Shown here piece by piece: positions 54,956 to 63,567 of a DNA stretch of 64,000 nucleotides; position 1 is the stretch's first letter; the number at the start of each line of letters is the position of its first letter. The stretch is from Arthrobacter sp. StoSoilB22. Its GTDB lineage: Bacteria; Actinomycetota; Actinomycetes; Actinomycetales; Micrococcaceae. The notes under the pieces are model-generated. The model was not told the origin of the DNA, ran no database searches, and saw nothing but the letters and a program-made list of their open reading frames with translations. A program made the position numbers and the translations under genes. Where the stretch lies: contig NZ_AP024652.1 in the NCBI RefSeq assembly GCF_019977315.1, positions 1,736,001 through 1,800,000 on the forward strand. Direction: 5' to 3'.

Positions 54956-55861
54956 TTAGAAGGAGTGCTCCGGTCCGGGGAACTGTCCGGATCGGACATC
55001 CTCCGCGTAGGCGACCGCGGCATCGCTCAATGTGGTGCGAAGATCTGCGTATTGCTTGACGAACTTTGCCATCTTGCCACCCCGCAAACCTGCCATGTCC
55101 TGCCACACAAGGACCTGCCCGGTGGTGCTCTTGCCGGCGCCGATACCGACGGTGGGCACCCGCAGGGCTGCATCCACAACGGCTGCAGTCTCGGCAGGCA
55201 CCATTTCCATCAGGACACTGAAGGCGCCAGCGTCCTGCAGGGCGATGGCGTCGTCCACGAGCCGCTGGGCGTCATCGCCACGGCCCTGGACGCGGTATCC
55301 CCCTAGGGAATGTTCACTTTGGGGAGTGAAGCCGATGTGGGCCATGACGGGAATTCCTGCCTGGACCATGGCCTTGACGGTTTCGGCGTAGTAAGCGGTT
55401 CCTTCAATTTTGACGGCGTGTGCCAGTCCTTCCTTGAGGAACCGGACGCCGGTGGCAACCGCCTGGGCCGGGGACACTTCGTAGCTGCCGAAGGGCAGGT
55501 CAGCCACCACCAGCGCCCGCTTGGCCGCCCTGGCTACAGCCCGCGTCAAGGGCAGGAGCTCCTCCACAGTGACGGGAAGGCTCGTCTCATTGCCGAACAC
55601 GTTGTTCGAAGCGGAGTCGCCCACCAGGAGGACTTCAATCCCGGCCTGGTCAAAAATCTCGGCGGTGTACTGCTCATATGCCGTCAGCATGGCGAAGTGC
55701 TCGCCGTTGTCCTTGGCTTGCTGAAGGTGGTGGATCCGGACTCTGCCGATGGGCTTCCTGCCCGCCGCCGACGGCACGTCGGCGGCCGCTGCAGGCCCCG
55801 TGCCGTAAGGTGCGGGAACTTCGGCGGGCGTGGTGGACTCAGGAAGGTTGCTCGGGGCCAT
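54956..55861 (-). CDS. panB: 3-methyl-2-oxobutanoate hydroxymethyltransferase
   Basis: First committed step of pantothenate biosynthesis: adds a hydroxymethyl group to ketoisovalerate using methylene-tetrahydrofolate. The 301-residue protein has [44 protein letters not shown], the metal aspartates in VGDS and [17 protein letters not shown] and [19 protein letters not shown]. An N-terminal Pro/Ala-rich extension precedes the core. The ATG at 55861 lies six bases from a TAGGCT hexamer, so the transcript is probably leaderless. It is divergent from glnA2. Confidence 0.95.
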   Translation of the reverse strand: MAPSNLPESTTPAEVPAPYGTGPAAAADVPSAAGRKPIGRVRIHHLQQAKDNGEHFAMLTAYEQYTAEIFDQAGIEVLLVGDSASNNVFGNETSLPVTVEELLPLTRAVARAAKRALVVADLPFGSYEVSPAQAVATGVRFLKEGLAHAVKIEGTAYYAETVKAMVQAGIPVMAHIGFTPQSEHSLGGYRVQGRGDDAQRLVDDAIALQDAGAFSVLMEMVPAETAAVVDAALRVPTVGIGAGKSTTGQVLVWQDMAGLRGGKMAKFVKQYADLRTTLSDAAVAYAEDVRSGQFPGPEHSF

Positions 55862-55867
55862 GGATAG

Positions 55868-55873
55868 AGCCTA
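55868..55873 (-). promoter_or_regulatory. -10 element, leaderless panB transcript
   Basis: TAGGCT on the minus strand, six bases before ATG 55861. The nearby plus-strand words GTCAC and GTTAC (55911-55936) recall a GlnR site but with wrong spacing. Confidence 0.45.
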
Positions 55874-56051
55874 AGCGGTGCCGACGGCGGCTGCCAGCAG
55901 TGTGCCCGGCGTCACCTTTTGTAAACGCTGTGTTACGCGCAGCTACTGCTGCGGCATTAGCACGGAACTGTTAGTAGAGTGAAGGCTGAGCTGCCGTGGC
56001 TTCTACTCCTTGAAACCAGCGGCATGGACACTGAATCGGAAAAGAGGCCCT

Positions 56052-57392
56052 ATGGACCGCCAGCAAGAGTTCGTTCTGCGGACAATCGAAGAGCGTGACG
56101 TGCGCTTCGTACGCTTGTGGTTCACCGACGTCGTGGGTTCGCTCAAATCGGTGGCGCTTGCGCCGGCTGAGGTTGAGGGCGCCTTTGAAGAAGGCCTGGG
56201 TTTTGACGGTTCCGCCATTGAAGGCCTGGCCCGCGTGTTCGAGTCCGACATGCTCGCCCAGCCGGACCCGTCCACCTTCCAGATCCTGCCGTGGCGTGGA
56301 GAGACGGAACAGACGTCGCGCATGTTCTGTGACGTCCTTACCCCCGATGGCGAGCCGTCCGCCGCGGACCCCCGCAACGTCCTGAAGAGGACCCTTGCGA
56401 AGGCCGCTGACATGGGCTTTACCTGCTACACCCACCCCGAGATTGAGTTCTACTTGTTGAAGTCAAAGGACCTGGGCCCGGACAGCGCTCCAGTTCCCGT
56501 GGACGAGGGCGGCTACTTTGACCACGTGCCGGGTGGCGTAGCACAGGACTTCCGCCGCACCGCAGTCACCATGCTCGAATCCGTCGGCATCTCGGTGGAG
56601 TTCAGCCACCACGAGGCCGGGCCGGGCCAGAACGAGATCGACCTCCGCTATGCGGACGCGCTTCAGACCGCGGATAACATCATGACGTTCCGGACGGTCA
56701 TCAAGGAAGTGGCCCTTCAGCAGGGTACGTACGCCACCTTCATGCCCAAGCCGTTCACGGACCACCCCGGTTCAGGCATGCACACCCACTTCTCGCTCTT
56801 CGAGGGCGACACCAACGCGTTCTTCGAAGCCGGTGCCGAGTTCCAGCTCTCAAAGACCGCACGCCAGTTCATCGCCGGAATCCTCAAGCACGCTCCTGAA
56901 TTCACGGCTGTCACCAATCAGTTCGTCAATTCCTACAAGCGCCTCTGGGGCGGCGGCGAAGCCCCGAGCTACCTGAGCTGGGGCCACAACAATCGCTCGG
57001 CATTGGTGCGCGTTCCGCTGTACAAGCCGGGCAAGGGCCAGTCGGCACGCATCGAGTACCGGGGGATCGATAGCGCAACCAACCCCTACTTGGCCTACGC
57101 CGTGCTGCTGGGTGCCGGTTTGAAAGGCATCGAGGAAGGCTACGAACTTCCAGCGGCAGCCGAAGACGATGTGTGGTCCTTGACCACCGCGGAACGCAGG
57201 GCCATGGGACATGCGCCGTTGCCGGCCAGCCTCCATGACGCCATCCGGGCCATGGAGGAATCCGAGTTGGTGGCCGAGATCCTGGGGGAGCAGGTGTTCG
57301 AACACTTCCTGCGCAACAAGCGTGCAGAATGGCAGGACTACCGCCTCCAAGTCACGCCGTACGAGTTGCAGCGCAACCTCGGCATCCTCTAG
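56052..57392 (+). CDS. glnA2: Glutamine synthetase, GlnA2 type
   Basis: Type I glutamine synthetase paralogue of 446 residues. Beta-grasp residues FVRLWFTDVVGSLKSVALAPAEVEGAFEEGLGFDGSAIEG and catalytic segments FMPKPFTDHPGSGMHTHFSL and RIEYRGIDSATNPYLAYAV are present. ATG 56052 follows AAAGAGG and gives the conserved MDRQQEFVLRTIEERDVRFVR start; the frame extends upstream without similarity. It matches mycobacterial GlnA2 (Rv2222c), which is next to glnE as here. It may act on glutamine or another amine rather than as the main assimilation enzyme. Confidence 0.93.
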   Translation: MDRQQEFVLRTIEERDVRFVRLWFTDVVGSLKSVALAPAEVEGAFEEGLGFDGSAIEGLARVFESDMLAQPDPSTFQILPWRGETEQTSRMFCDVLTPDGEPSAADPRNVLKRTLAKAADMGFTCYTHPEIEFYLLKSKDLGPDSAPVPVDEGGYFDHVPGGVAQDFRRTAVTMLESVGISVEFSHHEAGPGQNEIDLRYADALQTADNIMTFRTVIKEVALQQGTYATFMPKPFTDHPGSGMHTHFSLFEGDTNAFFEAGAEFQLSKTARQFIAGILKHAPEFTAVTNQFVNSYKRLWGGGEAPSYLSWGHNNRSALVRVPLYKPGKGQSARIEYRGIDSATNPYLAYAVLLGAGLKGIEEGYELPAAAEDDVWSLTTAERRAMGHAPLPASLHDAIRAMEESELVAEILGEQVFEHFLRNKRAEWQDYRLQVTPYELQRNLGIL

Positions 57393-57401
57393 GCCGGGCC
57401 A

Positions 57402-60400
57402 ATGAGCCTAGCGCGTCGGCTCATTTCAGCCGGATTCAGTGACCTGGAAAAAGGCGAACGGTTTCTCGCTGCCCCGGAACTTGACGGAATAGATGAGGAT
57501 GCCCTGTTCGCCGGGCTCTCTCTGTCAGCAAGCCCGGATACTGCACTCCAATCACTGGTCCGGCTCATCGAGAAGAATCCGGAGCTCAGGAAGCTTGCCG
57601 CGGCTGACCAGGACACCAGCGAGCCCATGTATCGGCTCCTGGGTGCCTCGGAGGCTCTGGGGGAGTTTCTCATGCGGCGGCCGGAGCATTTGGATGTGTT
57701 CAATGTCCGGGTCAGTCCGGAACCGGTGCAGGCCTCCCATGAAGAGCTCCGGGCAGGGCTGCTGCGTTCCGTGAAAGCCGAGCCCGGCGCACAGCGCCCG
57801 GTGGCCGGAATGACCGGGCTGCCAGCCTACGCGGCCCTACGGAGTGCGTACCGCCGTGGTCTGACTGAGCTGGCCATCAAGGACATCTGCGCTGCATCGC
57901 CAACAGACTTCATGCCATCGGTCGGGGCGGAGCTGGCCGATCTTGCCGGGGCGGCCATCGAAGCTGCCCTCGCGGTGTCCCGGGCCGAAGCTGCGGCACA
58001 GTTCACCGCGGCCGAGATCGCTGACGTCGGGCTTGCTGTCATTGGCATGGGCAAATGCGGCGCCCGGGAGCTGAACTACATATCCGACGTCGATGTCATC
58101 TACGTCATTGAATCAGCGGAGTTGGACGACGCCCGCGCGTCCACCATCGGTACTGCCCTTGCCTCCGGCATTTCCAGGGCCATCTCTTCCTCAGCGCCGG
58201 AACCGGGGCTGTGGGAAGTCGATGCCAATCTTCGTCCGGAAGGGAAATCCGGCCCGTTGGTGCGGACTCTGCCCTCGCACTTGAGCTACTACGCACGGTG
58301 GGCCGAAAGCTGGGAGTTCCAAGCACTGCTCAAGGCAAGGACCATTGCCGGTGATAGAGAGCTGGGGCAGCGCTATGAGAAGGCCGTAGAGCCCCTTGTC
58401 TGGGCATCCGCGGGCCGGGAAGGTTTTGTGGAGTCGGTCCAGGCAATGCGCCGAAGGGTGACCGACTATATCCCGGCAGCCGAGGAGCAGCGTCAGATCA
58501 AGCTGGGGCGCGGCGGCCTCCGGGACGTTGAATTCACGGTTCAGCTGCTGCAGTTGGTGCACGGGAAGTCTGACGAGTCCCTTCGTCGCAGGGACACCAC
58601 TTCTGCCATCGCCGCTCTGTCTGCCGGGGGTTACATAGGCCGCGCTGACGCCGCGGCTTTTGACAACGCATACCGCTACCTGCGCCTGCTGGAGCATAGA
58701 ATCCAGCTCTTCCAGCTGCGTCGGACCCACCTCATGCCTGTGTCCGAGGACGCCCAGCGATTCCTGGCCAAGGCCGTCCTGGGTCCGTTCGCCCTGGAGC
58801 GGCCGCATCCGGACCAGCTGATGGCCACGTGGCAAAAGACCAAGAAGGCCGTCCGCGAACTCCATGAACGAATTTTTTACAGGCCGTTGCTCAACACAGC
58901 GGCAAAGCTGAGCAGCGAAGACGCGAAGCTCAGCCCGGAGGCTGCCCAAGGCCGTCTTGCCGCACTTGGCTATGCGGACCCCCAGGGTGCCATGCGGCAT
59001 ATTGAAGCACTTACCGCGGGTGTCAGCCGACGCGCTGCGCTGCAGAGGCAGCTCTTGCCGATCCTCTTGGGATGGCTTGCCGAAGGTGTAGACCCCGACG
59101 CCGGACTGCTCGCTTTCCGCAGGGTTAGTGAAGCCCTCGGCACAACCCACTGGTACTTGGGGCTGCTCCGCGATTCCCAAGCGGCCGCCGAGCGGCTTTG
59201 CCAGGTGCTGGCCAATTCCCGGCTGATTTCGGACTTATTGGAAGTATCTCCGGAGTCCGTTGCCTGGCTGGGCAGCGACAAAGAACTGGCACCAATTCCT
59301 TTTGAAGCCCAGTGGCAGGAAATCCGGTCCAAGCTCTCCCGCCATGCGGATCCCGAGAGCGCTATGAGGCTGATCAGGCTGATCCGACGTCGCGAGATCC
59401 TGCGTACCGCGATCGCCGATAGCGCCGGATTGCTCGATCAGGATGCCGTGGGCTTGGCCTTGTCCGAAACTGATCGGGCTGCGGTTCTTGGTGCATTGCA
59501 TGTAGCGGAGTCCGTCGTCGCGGCGACGGGTCCGCTGAAAACTGACGTCCTGGTGGTGGCGATGGGGCGGCAGGGTGGCCGGGAGATCGGCTACGGCTCG
59601 GACGCTGACGTCATCTACGTTCACCGTGCCCGTGCCGGATTCTCCGATGCCGAGGCTCAGGAGCAAGCGGCCACCATAGTTGCCAAGGTTTCCAGCTTCC
59701 TCACCCAGCCGCTGAAGCCCGCGATCATGGCCGAACGGGTGCTCATGGTGGACGCAGATCTCCGTCCGGAGGGCAAGAACGGCGCTATGGTGCGGTCCTT
59801 GGAGTCGTATGCGGAGTACTACCGGCGGTGGTCCCTTATCTGGGAGGCGCAAGCCCTCCTGCGGGCCCGCCCGATGGCAGGCTCGGACGAGCTTGCCACT
59901 GACTTCTTACGCCTCATTGATCCCATACGGTACCCCGAGCACCTTGCGGAGCAGGACGTCCGTGAGATCCGCCGTGTCAAGGCCAGGGTGGAGTCCGAGC
60001 GTTTGCCCCGTGGCGCTGATCCCGCACGGCACGTCAAGCTTGGCCGTGGCGGCTTGAGCGATGTTGAATGGCTGGTTCAGCTGATTCAGCTCCAGCACGC
60101 CGGAGAGCACCCGGCGCTGCGAACATCGTCAACCCTGGACGCATTGGCTGCTGCGGAACAGTTGGAGTTCATTGCTGAGGAGGATGCCGCGCTCCTGCGG
60201 GAGGCGTGGCGACTCGCCAGCCGCATCCGCTCCGCCAACGTCATTGTGACGGGCCGGGCCTCGGATCTCCTGCCGTCATCACGGAAGGACCTGGAGGCAG
60301 TGGCGCGCTGGTGTGGCTATGAACCAGGGAACGCGGGTCACTTCGAGGAGGATTATCTGCGGCTTAGTCGCCGGGCCCGGGGTGTCTTCGAAAAAGAGTT

Positions 60401-60413
60401 CTACGGCAACTGA
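57402..60413 (+). CDS. glnE: Bifunctional glutamine synthetase adenylyltransferase/deadenylase
   Basis: Controls glutamine synthetase by adding or removing AMP on a conserved tyrosine. The 1003-residue protein has two nucleotidyltransferase halves joined by a linker. The N-terminal deadenylase half contains VIGMGKCGARELNYISDVDVIYV and LRDVEFTVQLLQLVHG. The C-terminal adenylase half contains VVAMGRQGGREIGYGSDADVIYVH and SDVEWLVQLIQLQH. ATG 57402 is nine bases after the glnA2 stop, so they probably form an operon. A likely target is GlnA1 at 61832-63256, whose Tyr402 is in the adenylylation loop. Confidence 0.96.
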   Translation: MSLARRLISAGFSDLEKGERFLAAPELDGIDEDALFAGLSLSASPDTALQSLVRLIEKNPELRKLAAADQDTSEPMYRLLGASEALGEFLMRRPEHLDVFNVRVSPEPVQASHEELRAGLLRSVKAEPGAQRPVAGMTGLPAYAALRSAYRRGLTELAIKDICAASPTDFMPSVGAELADLAGAAIEAALAVSRAEAAAQFTAAEIADVGLAVIGMGKCGARELNYISDVDVIYVIESAELDDARASTIGTALASGISRAISSSAPEPGLWEVDANLRPEGKSGPLVRTLPSHLSYYARWAESWEFQALLKARTIAGDRELGQRYEKAVEPLVWASAGREGFVESVQAMRRRVTDYIPAAEEQRQIKLGRGGLRDVEFTVQLLQLVHGKSDESLRRRDTTSAIAALSAGGYIGRADAAAFDNAYRYLRLLEHRIQLFQLRRTHLMPVSEDAQRFLAKAVLGPFALERPHPDQLMATWQKTKKAVRELHERIFYRPLLNTAAKLSSEDAKLSPEAAQGRLAALGYADPQGAMRHIEALTAGVSRRAALQRQLLPILLGWLAEGVDPDAGLLAFRRVSEALGTTHWYLGLLRDSQAAAERLCQVLANSRLISDLLEVSPESVAWLGSDKELAPIPFEAQWQEIRSKLSRHADPESAMRLIRLIRRREILRTAIADSAGLLDQDAVGLALSETDRAAVLGALHVAESVVAATGPLKTDVLVVAMGRQGGREIGYGSDADVIYVHRARAGFSDAEAQEQAATIVAKVSSFLTQPLKPAIMAERVLMVDADLRPEGKNGAMVRSLESYAEYYRRWSLIWEAQALLRARPMAGSDELATDFLRLIDPIRYPEHLAEQDVREIRRVKARVESERLPRGADPARHVKLGRGGLSDVEWLVQLIQLQHAGEHPALRTSSTLDALAAAEQLEFIAEEDAALLREAWRLASRIRSANVIVTGRASDLLPSSRKDLEAVARWCGYEPGNAGHFEEDYLRLSRRARGVFEKEFYGN

Positions 60414-60432
60414 AGGATGAGAAATCCAGTTA

Positions 60433-61002
60433 ATGCTTGAAGGCGAACCAGAGGACGATTTTTTGATACACGCTGATCCTCACGAGCGTATGGACGTTTG
60501 GTTGATTCCCCTCAAAATGCTCGACGACGACGCCCGCGCCATTCAGCTTGGCGCGGTCGCGGAGTTGGCGGTGGAACCGGGCCAGCGGGAGTTCGTTGGA
60601 GATCCACTGCGCATGATGCTGATCTCCTTGGAAGAAGAATCCCGTTTCCCGTACGTCATTGAGGCCGGGGGAGCCGCTGTTGGTGTGCTGACCCTCCAGA
60701 CCGGAGCTGCCACGCTCGCAGGCTGGCCCGATGACGAGTCGGTGTGGTTGCTGCGGGGATTCCTCATCGACACGAAAAGCCAGGGGCGCGGACTCGGTAC
60801 TTCGGCTGCGCGGGCCGCTGCGGAGCAGGCGCGCAAACTGACCTCGAGGCTGGGTGGCGGACAGGCCGGCGTCGTGCTGTCCGTCAACGAGCGCAACGGC
60901 GCGGGGCTGGCCGCTTATGCGAAGGCCGGGTTCGTGGACTCTGGACGTTATCTGGGCGGTAGTGCCGGACCGCAGCGGACCATGTACAAAGCCTTCGCGT
61001 GA
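60433..61002 (+). CDS. GNAT-family N-acetyltransferase
   Basis: Acetyl-CoA-dependent acetyltransferase of 189 residues. The CoA-binding signature is in LLRGFLIDTKSQGRGLGTSAARAAAEQAR, and a C-terminal NERNGAGLAAYAKAGFVDSGRYLGG completes the GNAT fold. GGATGAG lies upstream of ATG 60433; ATG 60490 is a later alternative. It lies 19 bp after glnE and may be co-transcribed, though a function in nitrogen control is only inferred from position. The substrate is unknown. Confidence 0.85.
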   Translation: MLEGEPEDDFLIHADPHERMDVWLIPLKMLDDDARAIQLGAVAELAVEPGQREFVGDPLRMMLISLEEESRFPYVIEAGGAAVGVLTLQTGAATLAGWPDDESVWLLRGFLIDTKSQGRGLGTSAARAAAEQARKLTSRLGGGQAGVVLSVNERNGAGLAAYAKAGFVDSGRYLGGSAGPQRTMYKAFA

Positions 61003-61034
61003 TCAGGGGTCCAGCACCCTCCTTCTATATCGAA

Positions 61035-61078
61035 GTCAACTAAGGTTGACGATCGCCATTTCGTCAATTATGGTTGAC
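61035..61078 (+). promoter_or_regulatory. Promoter with twin palindromes before the small HTH gene
   Basis: GTCAAC-TAAG-GTTGAC (61035-61050) is a perfect palindrome; GTCAA-TTATGG-TTGAC (61063-61078) is a close copy 28 bp downstream. They overlap the -35 TTGACG (61046-61051) and the -10 TATGGT (61069-61074), which are 17 bp apart. This is the layout of an autorepressor. Confidence 0.6.
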
Positions 61079-61081
61079 GGC

Positions 61082-61297
61082 ATGGAGGTGGACCGAATGA
61101 AAACCCTGGTGGGATCAATGGATGGGATGGGCCCGGCTGAGGCTCTTTACGCTGTTGCGGAGTTGCAAAAGGAAGTGGGTCGCAGGGAGGCTTCGCTGGT
61201 GCGGGCCGCCCGGCACTCGGGCTTGTCCTGGGAAGCGATCGCACTTTGCCTGGGCGTCAGTAAGCAGGCCGTGCACAAGAAGTACGGAAAGCAGTAG
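61082..61297 (+). CDS. Small HTH regulator, probable autorepressor
   Basis: A 71-residue protein with a C-terminal helix-turn-helix (LVRAARHSGLSWEAIALCLGVSKQAVHKKYGKQ). This motif also ends some ClpC-like or stress regulators in actinobacteria. The N-terminal half (GMGPAEALYAVAELQKEVGRREASL) is a likely dimerisation helix. ATG 61082 lies seven bases from a -10 TATGGT and is favoured as a leaderless start; ATG 61097 has a GGAGGT site and is an alternative. Twin palindromes overlap its promoter, so it probably controls itself. The reading frame also continues upstream into the acetyltransferase gene, but that part is not coding. Other targets are unknown. Confidence 0.7.
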   Translation: MEVDRMKTLVGSMDGMGPAEALYAVAELQKEVGRREASLVRAARHSGLSWEAIALCLGVSKQAVHKKYGKQ

Positions 61298-61400
61298 TCG
61301 GCCGGTTTTCCGGTGGAGCCCGATGACGTGCGCTGGCCCCAAAAGCTAAGTGTCCTTATAGACTTCTTATGTATCTGATCTCAACGCATAGGGGAAGTAC

Positions 61401-61751
61401 ATGGAATACAACGGAAATCCGTCCGAGAAGGCCATTCCTGCCGGAGAGCTGGACCGGCGTCACGTGGGCCATTCTGTGAGCTTTCAGCCCAATGACTTCA
61501 CCGTCGTCTTCGGCACGATTGCGGGCATCGCCAGGACCGAAGCACTTGTGTACCTGTCCCTCGACGGAGTTGCCGGCGGTACCCATCTGAAGGACGAATA
61601 CGATCTTCCCATCGATAAGAACGTGTACCTTCAGTTGGACCCGTTAGGTAGCGCCGAGAAGGGCCTTTCAGAGGCAGCCTCGTTCGTCAAGGACAAGCTT
61701 GACGAGATCACCAGGAACATCAAGGAGCGGGATCAGGGCAAGTCTGAATAA
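61401..61751 (+). CDS. Hypothetical protein
   Basis: I do not recognise a function. The 116-residue protein is soluble by sequence. It has a conserved-looking N-terminal half (RHVGHSVSFQPNDFTVVFGTIAGIARTEALVYLSLDG) that looks like a small beta barrel. A linker (DLPIDKNVYLQLDPLG) and a C-terminal amphipathic helix (SEAASFVKDKLDEITRNIKERDQ) follow. ATG 61401 follows AGGGGAAG. A strong terminator follows, so the gene ends its transcript. It lies next to the HTH gene and before glnA1 on the opposite strand. Confidence 0.75.
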   Translation: MEYNGNPSEKAIPAGELDRRHVGHSVSFQPNDFTVVFGTIAGIARTEALVYLSLDGVAGGTHLKDEYDLPIDKNVYLQLDPLGSAEKGLSEAASFVKDKLDEITRNIKERDQGKSE

Positions 61752-61762
61752 GCCGTTAAAGC

Positions 61763-61805
61763 AAAGGCCAGCGCCAGTCCTTCCGGACTGACGCTGGCCT
61801 TTTTG
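61763..61805. terminator. Terminator between hypothetical gene and glnA1
   Basis: AAAGGCCAGCG...CGCTGGCCTTTTT hairpin with an inner CAGTCC/GGACTG stem. The T-run is on the plus strand and the A-run on the other, so it probably serves both convergent genes. Confidence 0.88.
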
Positions 61806-61831
61806 CTGGTTACAGCGAGTGCACGTAAATG

Positions 61832-63256
61832 CTAGACGCCGTAGTAGAGCTCGAACTCGTAGGGGTTCGGGCGCAGTGACAGCGGGCGGATCTCATTCTC
61901 GTACTTGTAGTCGATCCAAGTATCGATCAGGTCCTGGGTGAAGACGCCGCCGGCCTGGAGGAACTCGTTGTCCTCGCGCAGGGCCTCAAGGGCTTCTTCC
62001 AGGGTGCCCGGAGCCTTGGGGATGTCCTTGGCTTCTTCGGCCGGGAGCTCGTAGAGGTCCTTGTCGATGGGAGCCGGGGGTTCAATGCGGTTACGGATGC
62101 CGTCAATGCCGGCCATCAGCTGGGCAGCGAACGCCAGGTACGGGTTGGAGGAGGGATCCGGAGCGCGGAACTCGATGCGCTTGGCCTTCGGGTTGGTGCC
62201 CGTGATGGGGATACGGATACCGGCGGAGCGGTTGCCCTGCGAGTAAACCATGTTCACGGGAGCTTCGAAGCCCTTGACCAGGCGGCGGTAGGAGTTGACC
62301 GTCGGGTTGGTGAAAGCCAGGACAGCGGAAGAGTGCTTCAGTAGGCCGCCGATGTACCAGCGAGCCGTGTCCGAGAGGCCTGCGTAACCCTTTTCGTCGT
62401 AGAACAGCGGATCGCCGTTGCTCCACAGCGACTGGTGACAGTGCATGCCCGAGCCGTTGTCACCGAAGACAGGCTTCGGCATGAAGGTGACCGACTTGCC
62501 CCAGGCATCGGCAGTGTTCTTGATGATGTACTTGAACTTCTGCAGGTCATCAGCAGCTGCGGTCAGCGTGGTGAACTTGTAGTTGATCTCAGCCTGGCCG
62601 GCGGATCCAACTTCGTGATGGGAGCGCTCAACCTCAAGGCCGGCCTTGTCCAACTCGATGCACATGGCGTCGCGAAGGTCGGCCTGCTTGTCAGTGGGGG
62701 AGACCGGGAAGTAGCCGCCTTTGACGGGGGTCTTGTAACCGAGGTTTCCGCCCTCTTCCTTACGTCCGGTGTTCCAGTGTGCTTCTTCGGAGTCGATCTT
62801 GTAGAAGCTGCCCTGCGGGGAGGACTGGTACTGGATGTTGTCGAAGACGAAGAATTCGGCCTCAGGAGCGAAGAACGCGGTGTCGGCGATGCCGGTGGAG
62901 GCCAGGTAGGCTTCAGCCTTCTCAGCCACGCCGCGGGGGTCGCGGTGGTATGGGTCACCCGTGCGGGGGTTGACGATGGAGAAGTTCAGCGCGAGCGTCT
63001 TCTCGATGCGGAAGGTGTCGATGAAAGCCGAGGTCACATCCGGGATGAGCTGCATGTCGGACTCGGCGATGCCCTGGAAGCCGCGGATGGAAGATCCGTC
63101 GAAGAGCTGGCCGTGGACGAAGAAATCGAGGTCGACGCTCTTGGCCGGCACGTTGAAGTGCTGCTGGACACCAGGGAGGTCGGTGAAGCGGATATCGACG
63201 AATTTGACGTCTTCGTCTTTGATGAACTTGAGGACTTCGTCCGCAGTCTTGAACAT
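61832..63256 (-). CDS. glnA1: Glutamine synthetase type I
   Basis: Main ammonium-assimilating enzyme, making glutamine from glutamate, ammonia and ATP as a dodecamer. The 474-residue protein has [66 protein letters not shown] and [33 protein letters not shown]. Tyr402 (in [11 protein letters not shown]) is the adenylylation site targeted by GlnE. The ATG at 63256 has a strong AAGGAG site. The upstream 63257-63567 gap contains a GlnR-type operator. It is divergent from the RDD gene. Confidence 0.97.
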   Translation of the reverse strand: MFKTADEVLKFIKDEDVKFVDIRFTDLPGVQQHFNVPAKSVDLDFFVHGQLFDGSSIRGFQGIAESDMQLIPDVTSAFIDTFRIEKTLALNFSIVNPRTGDPYHRDPRGVAEKAEAYLASTGIADTAFFAPEAEFFVFDNIQYQSSPQGSFYKIDSEEAHWNTGRKEEGGNLGYKTPVKGGYFPVSPTDKQADLRDAMCIELDKAGLEVERSHHEVGSAGQAEINYKFTTLTAAADDLQKFKYIIKNTADAWGKSVTFMPKPVFGDNGSGMHCHQSLWSNGDPLFYDEKGYAGLSDTARWYIGGLLKHSSAVLAFTNPTVNSYRRLVKGFEAPVNMVYSQGNRSAGIRIPITGTNPKAKRIEFRAPDPSSNPYLAFAAQLMAGIDGIRNRIEPPAPIDKDLYELPAEEAKDIPKAPGTLEEALEALREDNEFLQAGGVFTQDLIDTWIDYKYENEIRPLSLRPNPYEFELYYGV

Positions 63257-63387
63257 CTATGCTCCTTATGCATATCAAGTAACAGGCCCGGAAGGCCGCG
63301 TGGTGCAGCCCATTCCAAGGGTCCGGAGACACAAAAAGTTCCCCGTGCCATGGTGGCTGGCAACTCATACCACCATAGGGAGATGGG

Positions 63388-63425
63388 ATTTCCCGGGGGT
63401 GTCAGTATTGTTTCCGGCAGGTTAC
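63388..63425 (-). promoter_or_regulatory. GlnR-type nitrogen operator before glnA1
   Basis: On the minus strand the order is GTAAC-N6-GAAAC-N6-GACAC-N6-GAAAT. It fits the actinobacterial GlnR consensus GTNAC-N6-GAAAC twice with all six-base spacers; the second pair has one mismatch per element. It lies about 130-170 bp before the glnA1 start. The 311-bp intergenic stretch holds no gene. Confidence 0.65.
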
Positions 63426-63555
63426 AGAATCATCTGTTGTGTAAACGGTAGTCGGCTGTCCTGTGTCCGGTCCATCCGGGTCCGGCAGGCGAACACCCCG
63501 GGCATTGCGTACCGATCAGGGCTCCCTTGGGTCGGTCGCCAGTCATGCCAGCCGT

Positions 63556-63561
63556 TAGGCT
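63556..63561 (+). promoter_or_regulatory. -10 element, leaderless RDD gene transcript
   Basis: TAGGCT lies six bases before GTG 63568. No ribosome site precedes it. Confidence 0.45.
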
Positions 63562-63567
63562 TGGAGT

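Noticed and set aside
55911-55936. GlnR-like words before glnA2 (GTCAC-N6-TAAAC-N5-GTTAC)
   Set aside because: One element is mismatched and the middle spacing is five rather than six, so the match is too weak to call a site.
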